NCBI GenBank assembly: GCA_947462335.1 | Contig: OX381713.1 | Location: forward strand, 19,336,381-19,400,380 | Reading direction: 5' to 3' | DNA length: 64,000 bases | From: Harmothoe impar | Lineage: Eukaryota > Annelida > Polychaeta > Phyllodocida > Polynoidae | Shown here: positions 35,818 to 47,629 of the stretch, piece after piece | How positions within the stretch are numbered: position 1 is the first letter of the stretch | How the letters are laid out: every line of letters begins with the position of its first letter | Program-made: the position numbers and the translations under genes | The notes under the pieces: generated by a model | Told to the model about the DNA's origin: nothing | The model's input: only the letters and a program-made list of their open reading frames with translations | Database searches by the model: none

Positions 35818-36190
35818 ATGCTAAATGTTATGCTATATAGCTCTTAATAAGCACTTATAAGCACTTGTTAGTGGCTTAATGTGCAACACATATTAACCAC
35901 TGCAGAAAAAAACTATTAATAAGTACTTCACATGAAGCTTCTAATAACTGGCTAAATATGTGCTAAATGTTACACTAGGCAGTACTGCAAAATAAACACT
36001 TATTAGTGGCTCATTGTGAAATGTTTATTAGCCACTGCAGAAAAGCTACTAATAAGTACTTCATATGAAGCTTTTGATAGCTGGCTAAATATGTGCTCAA
36101 TGTTACATTAGGCAGCACTGGTACTTGAGCACTTATTAGTGGCTTATTGGGCAACATGTATTATTCACTGCTACTAATAAGGGCCTTATA
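35818..36190. repeat. 133-bp tandem repeat, about 2.8 copies
   Basis: Units start near 35818, 35951 and 36084. Each has GCTAAATGTTA-type sequence, TTATTAGTGGCT, AGCCACTGCAG, CTAATAAGTACTTCA and TGAAGCTT. Copies differ by scattered substitutions. Confidence 0.9.
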
Positions 36191-36297
36191 ATCATCACTT
36201 AGTACTTGATGCTATATCATGTAACAGTGTAGTCCACTAGTCCATAAGGAGTGATTTAACTAACTGATGTCCAATCATCAAGTAATACGGGGCCGCA

Positions 36298-36359
36298 GGG
36301 GTTTCCCCAGCCGCTATGACGTCATCACGTCGTCCCCGCACCACACCTGGGGATTCCCC
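36298..36359. promoter_or_regulatory. kappaB-like / CRE / kappaB-like site cluster
   Basis: GGGGTTTCCCC (36298-36308), TGACGTCA (36317-36324) and GGGGATTCCCC (36349-36359) fit the known NF-kB/Rel consensus GGGRNNYYCC and the palindromic CRE bound by ATF/CREB proteins. They lie in 62 bp of GC-rich DNA inside an AT-rich transposon-like element. Sites are exact by eye; function is inferred. Confidence 0.5.
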
Positions 36360-37029
36360 CCCCAGGCTGCATGCGGAATACAGGCGGAAATACACAGGGC
36401 TTGGTGCTAAGCAATAGCAGCTAAGTTAGTGTCTTCCATCTACAAGGTAAGGTCCTCTGATATTAAGGTTCTACATGTAATAGTCTTACATCTACTACAC
36501 ACACCAGTGGTGTCTTTACCAATATTGCTTTTTATCCATTACTTTGAAAGGATTATTTCTAATCTAAAGTTGTTAGATATATATGTGTGTTACATACTAA
36601 CACATTTCACAACTTGTTTACAACAGTGACAGTAATTATGCCCTACTTAAAATACAAAACTATGATGAGGGCTGCATGAGTAGCTAGTAAACGTTGCAAT
36701 GCAACTAGTCACTCAGACAACAGCTCGTGGCTGGCGCAGATTGGTTGTGCGCCCACTGGGTATGGGTAACTTTATCCATCATAACCTACAGCAAGGGCAT
36801 CTTCAAAACAGGCTGATTTCGCCCAGATTGCACCTGCTTTAGCAACTATTTTTGGCAATTGACAAACAATGGGTGGAAACAATGCTCACCTCCTTGCTTT
36901 ATTATCCAAATAATACAGATCGAAATTTTAATCACTGGAATCAAGATTCATCACTTCCAAATAGTTGTAAAATGTAGGTATCATTTAACATTGCATAAGA
37001 GTGTGTAGGTAATCAGTTACCTTGATGTC

Positions 37030-37200
37030 CTTGCATCTCAATGCCATATTATCTATAAATGTCACCAATTCAATGCCCTTTGAATATGCAATGGCTGTTG
37101 ATGTCTTGCTGTTATACAGCTGACATGTTGGTAGATAAAATGTAAATCCCTCATTAGGCTGATATGGTGGGATTTAATGCAGCTGTACGTGAGTGATATT
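37030..37200 (+). repeat. block D, copy 3, right part
   Basis: ATTATCTATAAATGTCACC and GGGATTTAATGCAGCTGTACG then TGAG resemble 18460-18490 and 27070-27100. Similarity is moderate. Confidence 0.5.
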
Positions 37201-37216
37201 TTGGTTCAACCCTCCT

Positions 37217-37317
37217 ATAGTGGGCACAGGAAATTGAATCAACATTGATCACTGGTTGTCAATGTTGTTTCAAGGTTAAAATAGGTTGGCTCAATGTTGA
37301 ATTGTTTGCCCACTGGG
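37217..37317. mobile_element. about 100-bp MITE, CCAGTGGGC ends
   Basis: AGTGGGCACAGGAAATTGAA then TCAACATTGA at the left is matched, inverted, by TCAATGTTGAATTGTTTGCC then CACTGGG at the right. A further CAATGTTG lies inside. Confidence 0.7.
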
Positions 37318-39164
37318 CTTGTCAAGCTAAGCCAAATTTAGCAGAGGCAGAGCATGGGAAAAGGGTCCTCCAAGGAAAAGGTCAAATACATTGATATCAT
37401 GAGTTTCCTAGTTATATATTACATTAACCACACCTGGTAGGCCGAACAAAAAATATGGCTGTGTATAAAACATACAAACATTTAAGGTTATGGGCAGTGG
37501 TATACGCCAGTTGAACCACAGCCACAGCCCCGCAGAATGAATGATCAAACCTGAGTATGCTCGTCTGCAACTCGATCATCCTTGACCATGCTCACCAATA
37601 TACTGAATACATAGCTGTGGCTGTGGTATAACTGTTACTTACACCAATATATCTCTTCAAATTTTTGAGATTTCACTTCACAAATATCATGGATGGGCAT
37701 GCCCTATCGAAATCCATCGTACCAAGTCATATTGTTTCCAAGATATCTCTATCCAATTGGCATAATTATAATAATTAAAAAATCATAATCATATATTTTC
37801 ATCTGTTATGGCGCAGATTGTATTCTAGCTATGTTAATTTTATTCTGCTTTGAACATACCATAAATGAAGATTATTAGCAACACTCCCAACTTTCACAGA
37901 TCCTATGACAGTTGGCATGAGCCTTAACTAAAATGAAAACCGATGAAAATTGTGTAATTCACAATGAAGAGTGAAGGATATATGCATCACATATTTTACC
38001 ACTCCTCTGGACAAGATGGTGTTGGCTAATGGAGACTAATGTATATATTAAGGAGGAACCATTTACAAGGCAGCACTAAATATTACGGTATATATGTATA
38101 CGATAAGGAGCACCATAAGGTAGCACTAAATATTACATGCTTTATTCCACATCACACATAGCTTACATAGGTGTCTGTACTACTAGTATTGGAGATGGCC
38201 GCATAACAGCGGTGCAACTATTCTGTTTTCCCATAGTGTGTGTGTGTGTCTCCCTTAACATCCTGGATTAGGGGCAGCTCTGAGGGCTGTGATCGATGTC
38301 AAATCAATTACCCCATCCAAACCCCTGGTACCCTTTGTACCCTACTCCCGCTGCTTCACACTAGTCCTGTTTGCTGTAGCCCAGGGGTAGGCCAGCATTT
38401 CTGGTGGAGATTAGTGTGGTGGCAGGGATAAGGCCCTTATAACAATCTATACCCCATCATCTACATATTAGAAAGGTTGTGTGAGGAATACACAATGACT
38501 ATTATTCCCTCCTGTGTATCTATCGAGGTGAAAACAAAATGAGTGACGGATAAACGATAACAATTGCAGGTAACAATGGAGGACCTTAGTTGCTTCTATG
38601 TGTAACCATTTCTTTTGTGTTGATCAGTATATTCTGTCATTTACTGATAGATACTATTTCCCTTTTTGAAACTGCATAAATAAAATTTATTTGATAGATA
38701 TTATCCACATCTCAGGCCAGCTTGATGTATACAACTAGATCCAAATCAACCTGACCCAACAATCAGCTAAAATTGACATGCTTAACTTTATTCTATTAAA
38801 GTGGACAAAATTGATAATTTTGACCTCCCTGCTCGTGTAATTCTATAATAAGAACTGTAAAAGAGTATGCAATTTGATAATACACCATTGCAAAATATAC
38901 ACCAATAATCTTCTAGACACTATCACTCAAGGATTGTAAAGAAAACAACCCAAGTTTCCCTGTTCAGCTCAATATTTTGACAAGGTGTTATAAGGTGTAG
39001 TATCAGGGGTATTTCCATAATTATGCAGCTGGCAGGAAGGACCTCTGTAGCAGTGTCTAGCAGGGGAACTGAGGAGTAGGAAATGGGGCTAGATTACCAC
39101 AGTAAGAGGGCCAATAATGTAGGAGGAGGCCCTGCATTAGGGTGGGAAGAGGTGACCAAGAGAG
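37318..39164. other. unannotated noncoding sequence
   Basis: No gene seen. AGCACTAAATATTAC is duplicated at about 38072-38086 and 38121-38135. A short GT run lies near 38236-38249. Confidence 0.4.
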
Positions 39165-39440
39165 CATAATCCCGGTAGTGGTGCCTTCCTAACTGAGGAA
39201 GGATTTAGACCTCAGGGGAGGCTGTGCACAATCACCCATCCTGAATCCTTGCTCGCACGCTAAGCTGGTCTACAAGTAACCCCCTCTAAATATAGCTCCA
39301 TGGTGAGCTGCTCCGGTAGACGTGTAAACTCCTTGTATGACAACCCAGCACTGCCTCAGCAGGAGGTAATCTGGGGCTAATCGGATCATCATGCAGAGTA
39401 GCTGCCTTGTAACCTGCTTTCAGGGGCCCAGAATATATGG
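39165..39440 (+). repeat. block I, copy 4 (fullest)
   Basis: GTGCCTTCCTAACTGAGGAAG, ATCACCCATCCTGAATCCTTG, GTCTACAAGTAACCCCC, then CTCCTTGTATGACAACCCAG, CACTGCCTCAGCAGGAGG. The first half matches 13410-13582, the second half matches 19055-19175, and all of it matches 49795-50020. Confidence 0.85.
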
Positions 39441-39889
39441 GGGAAACATGGTCAAAGGAGGACCTTATTTTATAAGAGGAAATAAAGAAAGTATCTTATC
39501 GACTTTTTCATAGCTTAATCATTCCATCTCAAAACTTGTTTGTGGTCCATGAATAAAACAATTAAAGCTGCTATTTCCGTGAAAAGGGGAGGCACAGCTG
39601 ACCAGATTTCTGTACCTATCATTACAGTATTTGCATAGAGGTTTCATGTATGAGAAGTATGCAATATAATGACAATGACAATTTAATCAGGCTAAAACTA
39701 TGAGGATATTAACCAACTCATAATATTTTAGAGCACATTCTCTGAATAATTGTCATCATCAAAATTGGTCTCTTACGACCTATAGTACCTTCTGATGAAT
39801 CCTAAAATCGGTGGTGTGAAAGACAATGGCATTCTGTTTCCAGAATTATATATAGCATTATCTATAGCACAAAACTTTCGCTTAAACAG

Positions 39890-40220
39890 TCAGAGACCCA
39901 ACGCGTTGAGTGCAAGTGGCTACAAGTTTCCTTCTCATAGATTCTGTGTCAGGAATATCGCATGTGGAATCAACTGTGGGTCTGTCTGAAGTCTCTTCCT
40001 TTCTGACCCGGGAAATCGAAATGAGAGTACTTTACAGGACAAAAAAAAACATGGCTTCTCGTGAACCAAGCAACTCTGTCAATAGTCCAAATGGAACTAG
40101 AGCTATACACTAGCTTCTAAGCGATGTCAATGAAAAACATCTTTACTTCTGAAATTGTTCTATGATCTTAAAGTCAAAGATGATTATATTGAGTGAAACT
40201 AATGGAATGTGGTGGCTGTA
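39890..40220 (+). repeat. block F, copy 1
   Basis: ATAGATTCTGTGTCAGGAA, GTGGAATCAACTG, GGAAATCGAAA, CGTGAACCAAG, CTCTGTCAAT and AAAGTCAAAGATG. Partners at 47630-48030 and 50725-51105. Confidence 0.85.
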
Positions 40221-41509
40221 TTTTTTGGCTCCTAAGTGAAGAGGGGAATATTTCACTGCTTAATTAATGAAAGGTTAGAAGAAAATCAAATCATTTAGCA
40301 CTTCTAGGATCTTTTGCCCATATTCAAAATACAATGCAATATTCCCTTTGTCACCCGTATGTCTCGTATTAATCATTAAGATTATATCTGAAATTTGATT
40401 TCTTTATCTATTCTTGGCAATGACATCGTCCTTAATATAGGAAAGATGTACCATCAATTTCCATGTGAAATATATAAACCATCAACCAAAATAATGAGAA
40501 ACTAATATTTTGCATATACATTAAATGAAGGAAATACAATCAATTTAATTATGCAGTGTATTTACCGTCAAATTCAAAATGGGGAAGCATTTTAAAATAA
40601 AATCATCAGATTCAAATGCAAAGCAGTACATGATTATAATTTATCAGCACATTTGAAAGACTGATTGATCTAATAGAGAAATCTATTTGGCTCTATAGAA
40701 CAGTATGGCCTTCAGTAGTACTTAATTCTGATTGATGAACTGGCGCCTGAAGATGAACTGAGGCCTTCTGTCTGGTGAATGCCATTCAGTTGGTCTGGCA
40801 CCAGGGAAATCACTGGTCGTTCCAATTATCCTTAGGCAAGGACTAACAATTACTGACTTTATACAGCCACAATGTGAAGGTGATTGTAGGTGAAGGTTGG
40901 AATACATCTTCATTCAAATGATCGGAGCTGTCATTGTGGGCCTTTATGAAAGCATTAATCATTATTATTGACATATGCCTCGTTATAACCTAAAAAGTAA
41001 CCAATGAGCTAGTTAGGCATGAGTCAGCCACAGTTGATTGTATTTCTCAAATGGTAACCCTCATATTAATGTTTTTAATGAATGATAATGCCATGTTTAC
41101 ACTGTGAGCTGTCCGTCCGTGTCTAAATGTTCATTTACGTCATGATTTAAAAAAAACCTGTATCAGTCACTGTAATCAGTGTGTATGTTGAAACCTAAAA
41201 TATAAGATCAATACAGGTTCAAACTTAGTTGAATTTACAATTTGATAAAGGTAGAAGTGAAAGTCATTGTCTTTGGCAGTTTAGACACTCTATTTTATAT
41301 AGCCCCCGTGTAGAACTGCTACACAAAAAGTACCACAGACTCAACAAAACTAACGATCACTCGGGGCTCTGTAACTTTGTAAATGTTCTGTGAAAGCGGT
41401 AAGTCCTTGAGGGGTAAGGCTACAGAGTACATTGAATCCTATAATGATCAGACAGGTAGTGTGTCATTATAAATATGACTAAGAAATTTGTATAGCTGAG
41501 TACCGAGTA
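40221..41509. other. unannotated noncoding sequence
   Basis: Nothing recognised beyond AT-rich DNA. Confidence 0.4.
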
Positions 41510-41790
41510 GAGAAGCCTGCTGTAAATACGGCAGTTCATGGGGGCTCATGCACTGTTATTTGCAGTTGGCCTGGATATATTTTACAGTAATGACATATTA
41601 GCTCATTTAGTTTACTCAGTTTAGTTTACTCAGTATCGGGTGTGATCCAACAGTCCAGCCTCTCCCAATCCCTGTCAATGACAACTTTCTCAAAGGACGC
41701 TGTCAGACCTGCCAGCAGGCTTTTTAGGGGTACCTCTACAGCCACACGAATAACCTTTACTGTTCCAAAGGCACCCCTTTATAACAGTCC
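41510..41790 (+). repeat. block A, copy 2
   Basis: GAAGCCTGCTGTAAATACGG, GGGGCTCATGCAC, ACTCAGTATCGGGT, CTCTCCCAATCCCTGTCAAT, GACCTGCCAGCAGGC and AACCTTTACTGTTCC. Confidence 0.8.
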
Positions 41791-42376
41791 AATAAACGGT
41801 CATTGTTCCCTCTACAGTGTGCAGGACATTGTCTATATATAAGGCTTCTGACAAATAACCCTATTCTTTCCCTTGTGTATAAAACAGATGTCGCATAGTC
41901 ATGAATGACAGCAGGGGAGGTGAAGCTACTATATTCCCATTTGATGAATGCTTATATAGCTGAAGCATATTTTGTGTGCAGACATAGGGTAGGGGCAGTC
42001 TCCAGCCACCACCTCTCATTCTTTTATGTGCAGTGCTCTTATTAACAATCATGGTGTGTTATGAGTCAGGGTCCATGTAAATTGCTCATGAACCTTCATT
42101 GGGTATCAAGTCATTCTTCTCTAGATTTCCGTGGAATTTGCACATGCATATGCATAAATGTAATAACACAATATCATTGTCATGTCTATATTATACTCAT
42201 CAATTAAGGACACCTAAAGATGACTTCTACAAGAAGCGTCCAACAAAACATCCATTGCTCATTTTCCACATGTGGCTGATAAGTTCATCACATTTCAATG
42301 AAAACCCCATTAGCACATGTACAATATATTATGCTTGAAGAAGAAGATTTCAGGGCATATCTTATTCTTGATGCAA

Positions 42377-42604
42377 AGACAGGGACTCCCCTGGTCCCTC
42401 AGATAGATAGCTAACCCTAAGCCTAAGCCTACGCCTAACTGTAATCAGAAGTAAGTAAGCTAACCCTAACTCCTATTCTAACCATTGGGCAGGTATCCAG
42501 TGTAGTTGGTTTCTTAATGAAGCATCCCCTGAGGGACTGGAGGATGACCAAGCATGATGGTTTCTTACAAACCATCCCCTGGGGATACAGGGGAGTCCCT
42601 GTCT
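42377..42604. mobile_element. 228-bp inverted-repeat element
   Basis: AGACAGGGACTCCCCTG at the left is exactly inverted at the right. The interior contains a short run of CCTAAGCCTAAGCCTACGCC and two TAACCCTAA sequences; these look like telomere repeats but are too few. No clear target duplication. Confidence 0.75.
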
Positions 42605-42794
42605 GTGGTTGAAGCATGGTCCCAAGCTATTGTCTGAGATATTGAAGCTTTAAATCTATGTGACATGTGATAGGATCATGTAGTGTTTTGTCCAGTATCT
42701 ACATGATATTGTATAAAAAAGTACCTAAATCGCGAAAAATCGTAAGCTTGAAGGATAAGATATTGTGCTAATATTGTGCACCATGTATGCTATA

Positions 42795-42935
42795 AGTGGC
42801 ACCGCCAGTAGTAATCCAAAAAACTAAACATTGTAAGGGAATCCCAAAAAATGGTCCTGACAGGACTGCTGTAAATAGCTGTAGGGCTGGCAGTGATTTG
42901 TTAAGTGCCATTTCTGTAATGACACCAGACCAGTG
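42795..42935 (+). repeat. block B, copy 3
   Basis: AAGTGGCACCGCCAGTAGTA, GTCCTGACAGGACTGCTG, TAAATAGCTGTAGGGCTGGC, AGTGATTTG and TTCTGTAATGACACCAG. The first half pairs with 48220-48325; the second half pairs with 23285-23385. Confidence 0.8.
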
Positions 42936-43304
42936 TGGTCTATTGATCTGCAGTAGGCGTTATCAGATAAGAAGCAGTGATGGTGTTGGCAGCCCTGCAG
43001 ACCTGTTAAGACCGGACCCTTGGTTGCTTAATAATAAAGATTTTAAAAACAATTCTAAAACATCAAGTCCACGGCGGCTCTAACCTTGATGCACTTTATG
43101 TCTTACATAGTTATGGAAGTTCTGCGTATTGTGTATCAAATTTGATAAAATCTTGAGACTGATGTGACCAAGTTGAAAATACAAAGAATGAGATACAAAT
43201 ACATTAGAATGACATTATACAGATATTATGTTCCAAATTTTCATCGTCAGTATTCAGCATTTTACTACACAAAATTAGTACTGTTCAAATGTAAACTCTC
43301 ATAT

Positions 43305-43515
43305 TAAGATATAGCATGTTCAGGTTTCTAAACACTGCTATACACAGTGGTCTGCACCGAAATCCAAATGTTCTCTTCACAACGGCAGCCTTCCCCTTCA
43401 TGACTGTCCAGTCCAACAGGGAAATGTCCAAGGGGAATACCAAGTGGCATTTCTGAATACACCTCTAAATTGTTGCTGCATGAAGGGGGCTATCCACACA
43501 GGGTAGATCTACCTG
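43305..43515 (+). repeat. block C, copy 1
   Basis: TTCTCTTCACAACGGCAGCC, TTCATGACTGTCCAGTCCAA, TTTCTGAATACACCTCTAAA, TTGTTGCTGCATGAAGGG. Partners at 48715, 54570 and, weakly, 62295. Confidence 0.85.
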
Positions 43516-44849
43516 GGGTCAGACGTTTTTGTGTAATGGTGTAGCAGCACAACGTATGGATTGTGCTTACCAACAGGAGGATTAAAATGCATAACTAACT
43601 ATACATCTAAGTGTCTGACTCAAGGTATGATCTCTTACTCATGGTGAATACCCTACTTCTGTTATGATGTAAACTGCGGCATTTATACATCATAACTCAT
43701 TACTGTTACTTTAGCTCATACGCTATAGCTATTAGAGCAACACCATGATCATAAAGATTTATACGAGACAACAGCAAAATGTGATTCAATATTTGTGTGA
43801 ATTGTGAGATTTTAACAATGATAAATCAATTTTAAACCATCTGAGAAAATCAAATAATGGATTCTGTATGACTTTTTTTGTGAACAGTCCTAAGCTATAT
43901 CTACTGTTAAATCTTTTTTTCTGGGAGAACTTATTTGAATGTGTAATGACCAAATCTAGTTGTTGATGATGGTCCATAAGGCTCGATGTCCTCAATAGTA
44001 TCCGATCAACAAAAATGTATTTTTCAGTCAGCAGTATTTTATGGCAGTCAGCAGTATTCATGATGACCACTATAGTAGAAATGAGACATTCATCATTGAA
44101 ATGCAGGAATCCATTTCCGAATTTTGTGTAAAACAAACATACACAGTAGTACCATGGACACTGAATACTCTGCATTTTGGTTCTCTTAATTGAATGGTAA
44201 GGTAAAAAATAGGGAATGTCATGTGGGATCCTCTCCCCAATGTATTTCCCCAGTGTTGGCATAGATGATAACCATTGTTTTGTAATTACCGATAAGGTAC
44301 TGATGAGGCTGAAGACCTTCCCATAGACTGATGGTCAAGGCCTAATGATCACACCACATGCGCCAATTAAATGGTAAGCCCCAGAACCATGCACAGTACC
44401 AAACCACTTGTACGGCCTAATTGACATGACTGTACCAGAGAAGAAGTACGTACCAACAAACTATTCCTCTCCTCTACTTGAGGTATTCATATGAGACGAT
44501 GTTACTCCAGCCCAATGTCCAATTAGATATCTCTCTCATTGTTTAAACCGTAATCTATATGAGCATGATTATTATTATCATTATTTCTGCAAAACTAAAT
44601 TCACAACTAACCAACCCCTTCCAAACACTTGACCGTATCATTATATACAGTTATCATAATAATAATTGTTCATATTCGGTTTTCGTGAGTTGTTCTATCA
44701 AGACTAGTTTCTCAAACTCATCTTCATGTGATCAGGCTACAGTGTAACATCACATGAGAATTTTTGTAGAATATGGATCAGACTTTAACGAAATTAGCAA
44801 AAGAATCATGCTGCGTAGGCTTACACTGCTGGAGGGAAGAGTAAGGTTA
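43516..44849. other. unannotated noncoding sequence
   Basis: A 158-codon minus-strand frame at 43786-44262 has no recognisable domain and AT-driven composition; it is not called. Confidence 0.4.
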
Positions 44850-45400
44850 GAGTAGCCTGCTGTAAATCCTCGAGTCCCTGGGGGGCTCATCACACATTCT
44901 TATTTGTAATGGGCTGGGTAAACATCATCGTAATGCATGTCGCTAATGTAAAGATTACACAGCTGGCCGCTGACAGCTGTCTGTGCTACTGGACGTATTA
45001 GCCCATTGGGCACTGAGTATACTGAGTATCAGGTTTGGAGCAGCAGGCACGCCTCTCCCCCGCCTTGTCAAGGCCTGCAACACAACTTGCTCAAAGGACC
45101 CAGCCGGACCTGTCACAGGCACGTCTTCAGATACACAACCGTTACTGTTCCCAGGGTAGCCCTTTTAACATCGCGCACTAGAATATTGCCATCATTCTCT
45201 CTGCGATGTGTGGCATATATTCCTGAAAATGTCTAAATTAGATTATTAACAAGTATTATTATTCAACCATGTTAAATACAGCACTATCATTTTGTAGGCT
45301 CGGAGTTGGGTAGGGATGTCCTTGCCTACTTCTGCCTCCTTTCCTTTATCCCTCTTTTGACTCAATACAATAGGTTTGAGTGGACATGATTTCACGCACC
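44850..45400 (+). repeat. block A, copy 3
   Basis: The 40 bp at 44972-45011 are identical to 60926-60965. Further landmarks are GTAGCCTGCTGTAAAT, CTCAAAGGACCCAGCCGG and GTTACTGTTCCCAGGG. A right extension, CCTTGCCTACTTCTGCC and TTATCCCTC-TTTGA, is shared only with copy 5. Confidence 0.9.
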
Positions 45401-46469
45401 ATGCCATCTACTTTCTACTTGTCGCAGGATTACTGATGTTCTATTGACTTTCGCATATAACTCAGGATTATCTTAGTTTGATGTATTATCTAATAGAAAA
45501 TCAAAAGATTTGAGCAAAGGAGTACCTTAACGATAGAAATGAATAGGAAAACAGCATCTTCACATTATCTGTCATGGATAATCCCCTTCTTCTATTGATA
45601 TTTCAACCAAACGTTGGGAATGTATAATGGACCTGTATACAAACATTTTAGGACAAATAAAACAGGGGGTCACAGATGAAATGAGAAAAGCATGAAACAA
45701 GTTTGCAATTCTAAATACAATTTCAAAACTGTCCTTAGATCTATCACTAGCTGCAGTAGCATGTCCACCAAGAACACCTACTTCATGTGCAAAAGAAAGA
45801 AAAAGGGGGATATTGATGTGAAAGATATGCTGCCTCTATAGAATGATGTTAATAAGTGCAGGACCAAAATCTAGTTAGGAATTATATAGGCTTTCTATAT
45901 GCGCAGTGAGTGGAATGAATTGGTAATTGTACTCATAAAGAAAGATGATCCTATAAAAAAGATACCCAGACAGTGATATTGATTTTGTGTCTTGAACTGT
46001 CTTGATATAAAAGGTGCAGATTATTATAGAAGACCAGGAAGAGCTATTTGATATAGCTATTCTAATGAAAGTAAGGCTGATGTTATATACATAATAATAT
46101 GCTATATTTATACAATTGATGTACCAATTATGATATCCTGTGATATATTATATTAATCACCAACCCAACCAGGATGACCATGTCCCAGCCACCTGCCTGT
46201 ATTACATCAGGTGGGTTCAGTAGATTAACTTCCAGTCAAAGTGATCATAATCATCTTTCTTGGAGTGACCTAGATGTGCAAAACCCTACAAAATGCTCTA
46301 AAAATATAAAAAAAGGTAATGAAGCATGTACAATGTCTGACAGGATGAAAGGCCATGTACCTGCTCCAGAGGCTAAACAAAGAGTCCACCTGGTGTTGTA
46401 AACCGACTATCCCCAGAAAATACCCACAAGATTCCCCCATTGTGAATGATTTCTTTCAGAGGTTGTCCA
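45401..46469. other. unannotated noncoding sequence
   Basis: Nothing recognised. Confidence 0.4.
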
Positions 46470-46865
46470 CATAGGCCATCTTTAGGTCATGGATATCATG
46501 GTAGTCTTATGTTAACAAAAGGGGAGTGACTGATTATTCACAGAAACAGGATGGGAATACATGAAGCATTCAGATTTGGTGCTGTTACCGAACTGCATAA
46601 GGGATACTTGACATAAGATCTTAATGTTTACCCCAGGTATTGTTAAGGTTGGCTTCTGTACAAGAAACGAGCAGTCTCATTCCTCCTCGCCTGCACACCA
46701 CATCATCAAGTAATTCAAATGAACCAAAGGTTGATGCAGGGGTATCATTATGTATATATATAACTTACTTCATGAGTTAGTTTACAAACAGGTAGGAAAG
46801 TACCTGGCCTGGCATCGTATAGCTATCAGCTACAGAAACTGCACTGATCACTTTCACAGGTTACT
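46470..46865 (+). repeat. block M, copy 1
   Basis: TAGGTCATGG, ACAAAAGGGGAGTGAC, GATTATTC, GAAGCATTCAG-TTGGT, then GGTATCATTA, GTTAGTTTAC and ACAGGTAG-AAGTACCTGG. Partner at 49335-49665. Confidence 0.85.
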
Positions 46866-47041
46866 ATAAAGTATTCAAGGAAGTAATAAGTTTTATTTTA
46901 TAATACATAATACATTAGCGTATGCCTTCAGCTCATGCCTTCAGTCTGATACCTACACCTGAATGAATTCATCTGTGTCAATTAGCATGGCACTCTGATT
47001 ATCAACATTTTCACTATTATTTCCATAAGGATGCTATAAAG

Positions 47042-47412
47042 CATTGGCGGATCCAGGGGGGTGGCCCGACGGGCCTTGCCCCCCCCCCCTCCCAAAAAAA
47101 GAGGGAAAAAGGGGGGGGGGGGAAAGGAAGAAGAGAAAATAAAAGAGAAGTAAAAAGGGGAAAAGGAGAGAGATGGAAACAATATTATATTTATAACATG
47201 ACCTGGAGGGGGGAAGGGGGCTGATTCTTAAAATATTGCATCCTAAAATGCATGAGAATGCATCATTTCACATCCAGACCATCAAAATTGTCTAGGGGGG
47301 ATGCCCCCAAAGCCCCCTTATATGGCCGCTGCGCTTCGCTCTCAGGAAACAGACAGTCACTCCAGGTTGGCCAGGTTGGGCCCCCCTCTAGACAATCCTG
47401 GATCCGCCACTG
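47042..47412. mobile_element. 371-bp MITE, TGGCGGATCCAGG ends, TAAAG duplication
   Basis: CATTGGCGGATCCAGG at the left and CAGTGGCGGATCCAGG on the opposite strand at the right are flanked by TAAAG (47037-47041 and 47413-47417). The interior has homopolymer C and G runs and CGCTGCGCTTCGCTCTCAG. Ends of this kind recur in many animal genomes. Noncoding. Confidence 0.9.
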
Positions 47413-47444
47413 TAAAGTATTGTAGTCAGACAGCAAAACCAGTC

Positions 47445-47610
47445 ACTAGGGCTTTTCATGCAATGATCAGATAAAGGGAGCTGTCATTTACATCACTCCC
47501 AGTCACTGTAAGCGACACCCCAAGGCATGGGTTAGTGTATATTGAAGCTTGGGGTACAGCCTGCTACAGTGTGGTTTTTACCAACCATGTTGAGCCACAG
47601 CTGGGTATTA
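47445..47610 (+). repeat. block E, copy 1
   Basis: GGGCTTTTCATGC, GATAAAGGGAGCTGTCATTT, ACATCACT, GGCATGGGT and TTGAGCCACAGCTG. Partner at 50525-50720. Confidence 0.85.
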
Positions 47611-47629
47611 ATCTATCATTGTTATCAGA

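Larger units (their letters stand above)
35729..36766. mobile_element. 1,038-bp inverted-repeat element, CCAGTGGGC ends
   Basis: CCCATACCCAGTGGGC at 35729-35744 is exactly inverted at 36751-36766. After it comes CACAAT at the left and, opposite strand at the right, GCACAACC. It carries a 133-bp tandem repeat and a compact GC-rich segment with NF-kB-like and CRE-like sites. No coding frame. It sits inside block D copy 3. A smaller relative is at 37217-37317. Confidence 0.8.

Noticed and set aside
42412..42475. Interstitial telomere-like repeats (CCTAAGCC, TAACCC)
   Set aside because: Only a few imperfect units, all inside an inverted-repeat element.
43786..44262. 158-codon minus-strand open frame
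   Set aside because: Longest frame outside the retroelements, but AT-driven composition, no domain and no support from paralogous blocks.
46982..47182. Minus-strand frame with Ser/Phe/Pro-rich sequence
   Set aside because: Translation of the G/C homopolymer interior of the 47042 MITE.
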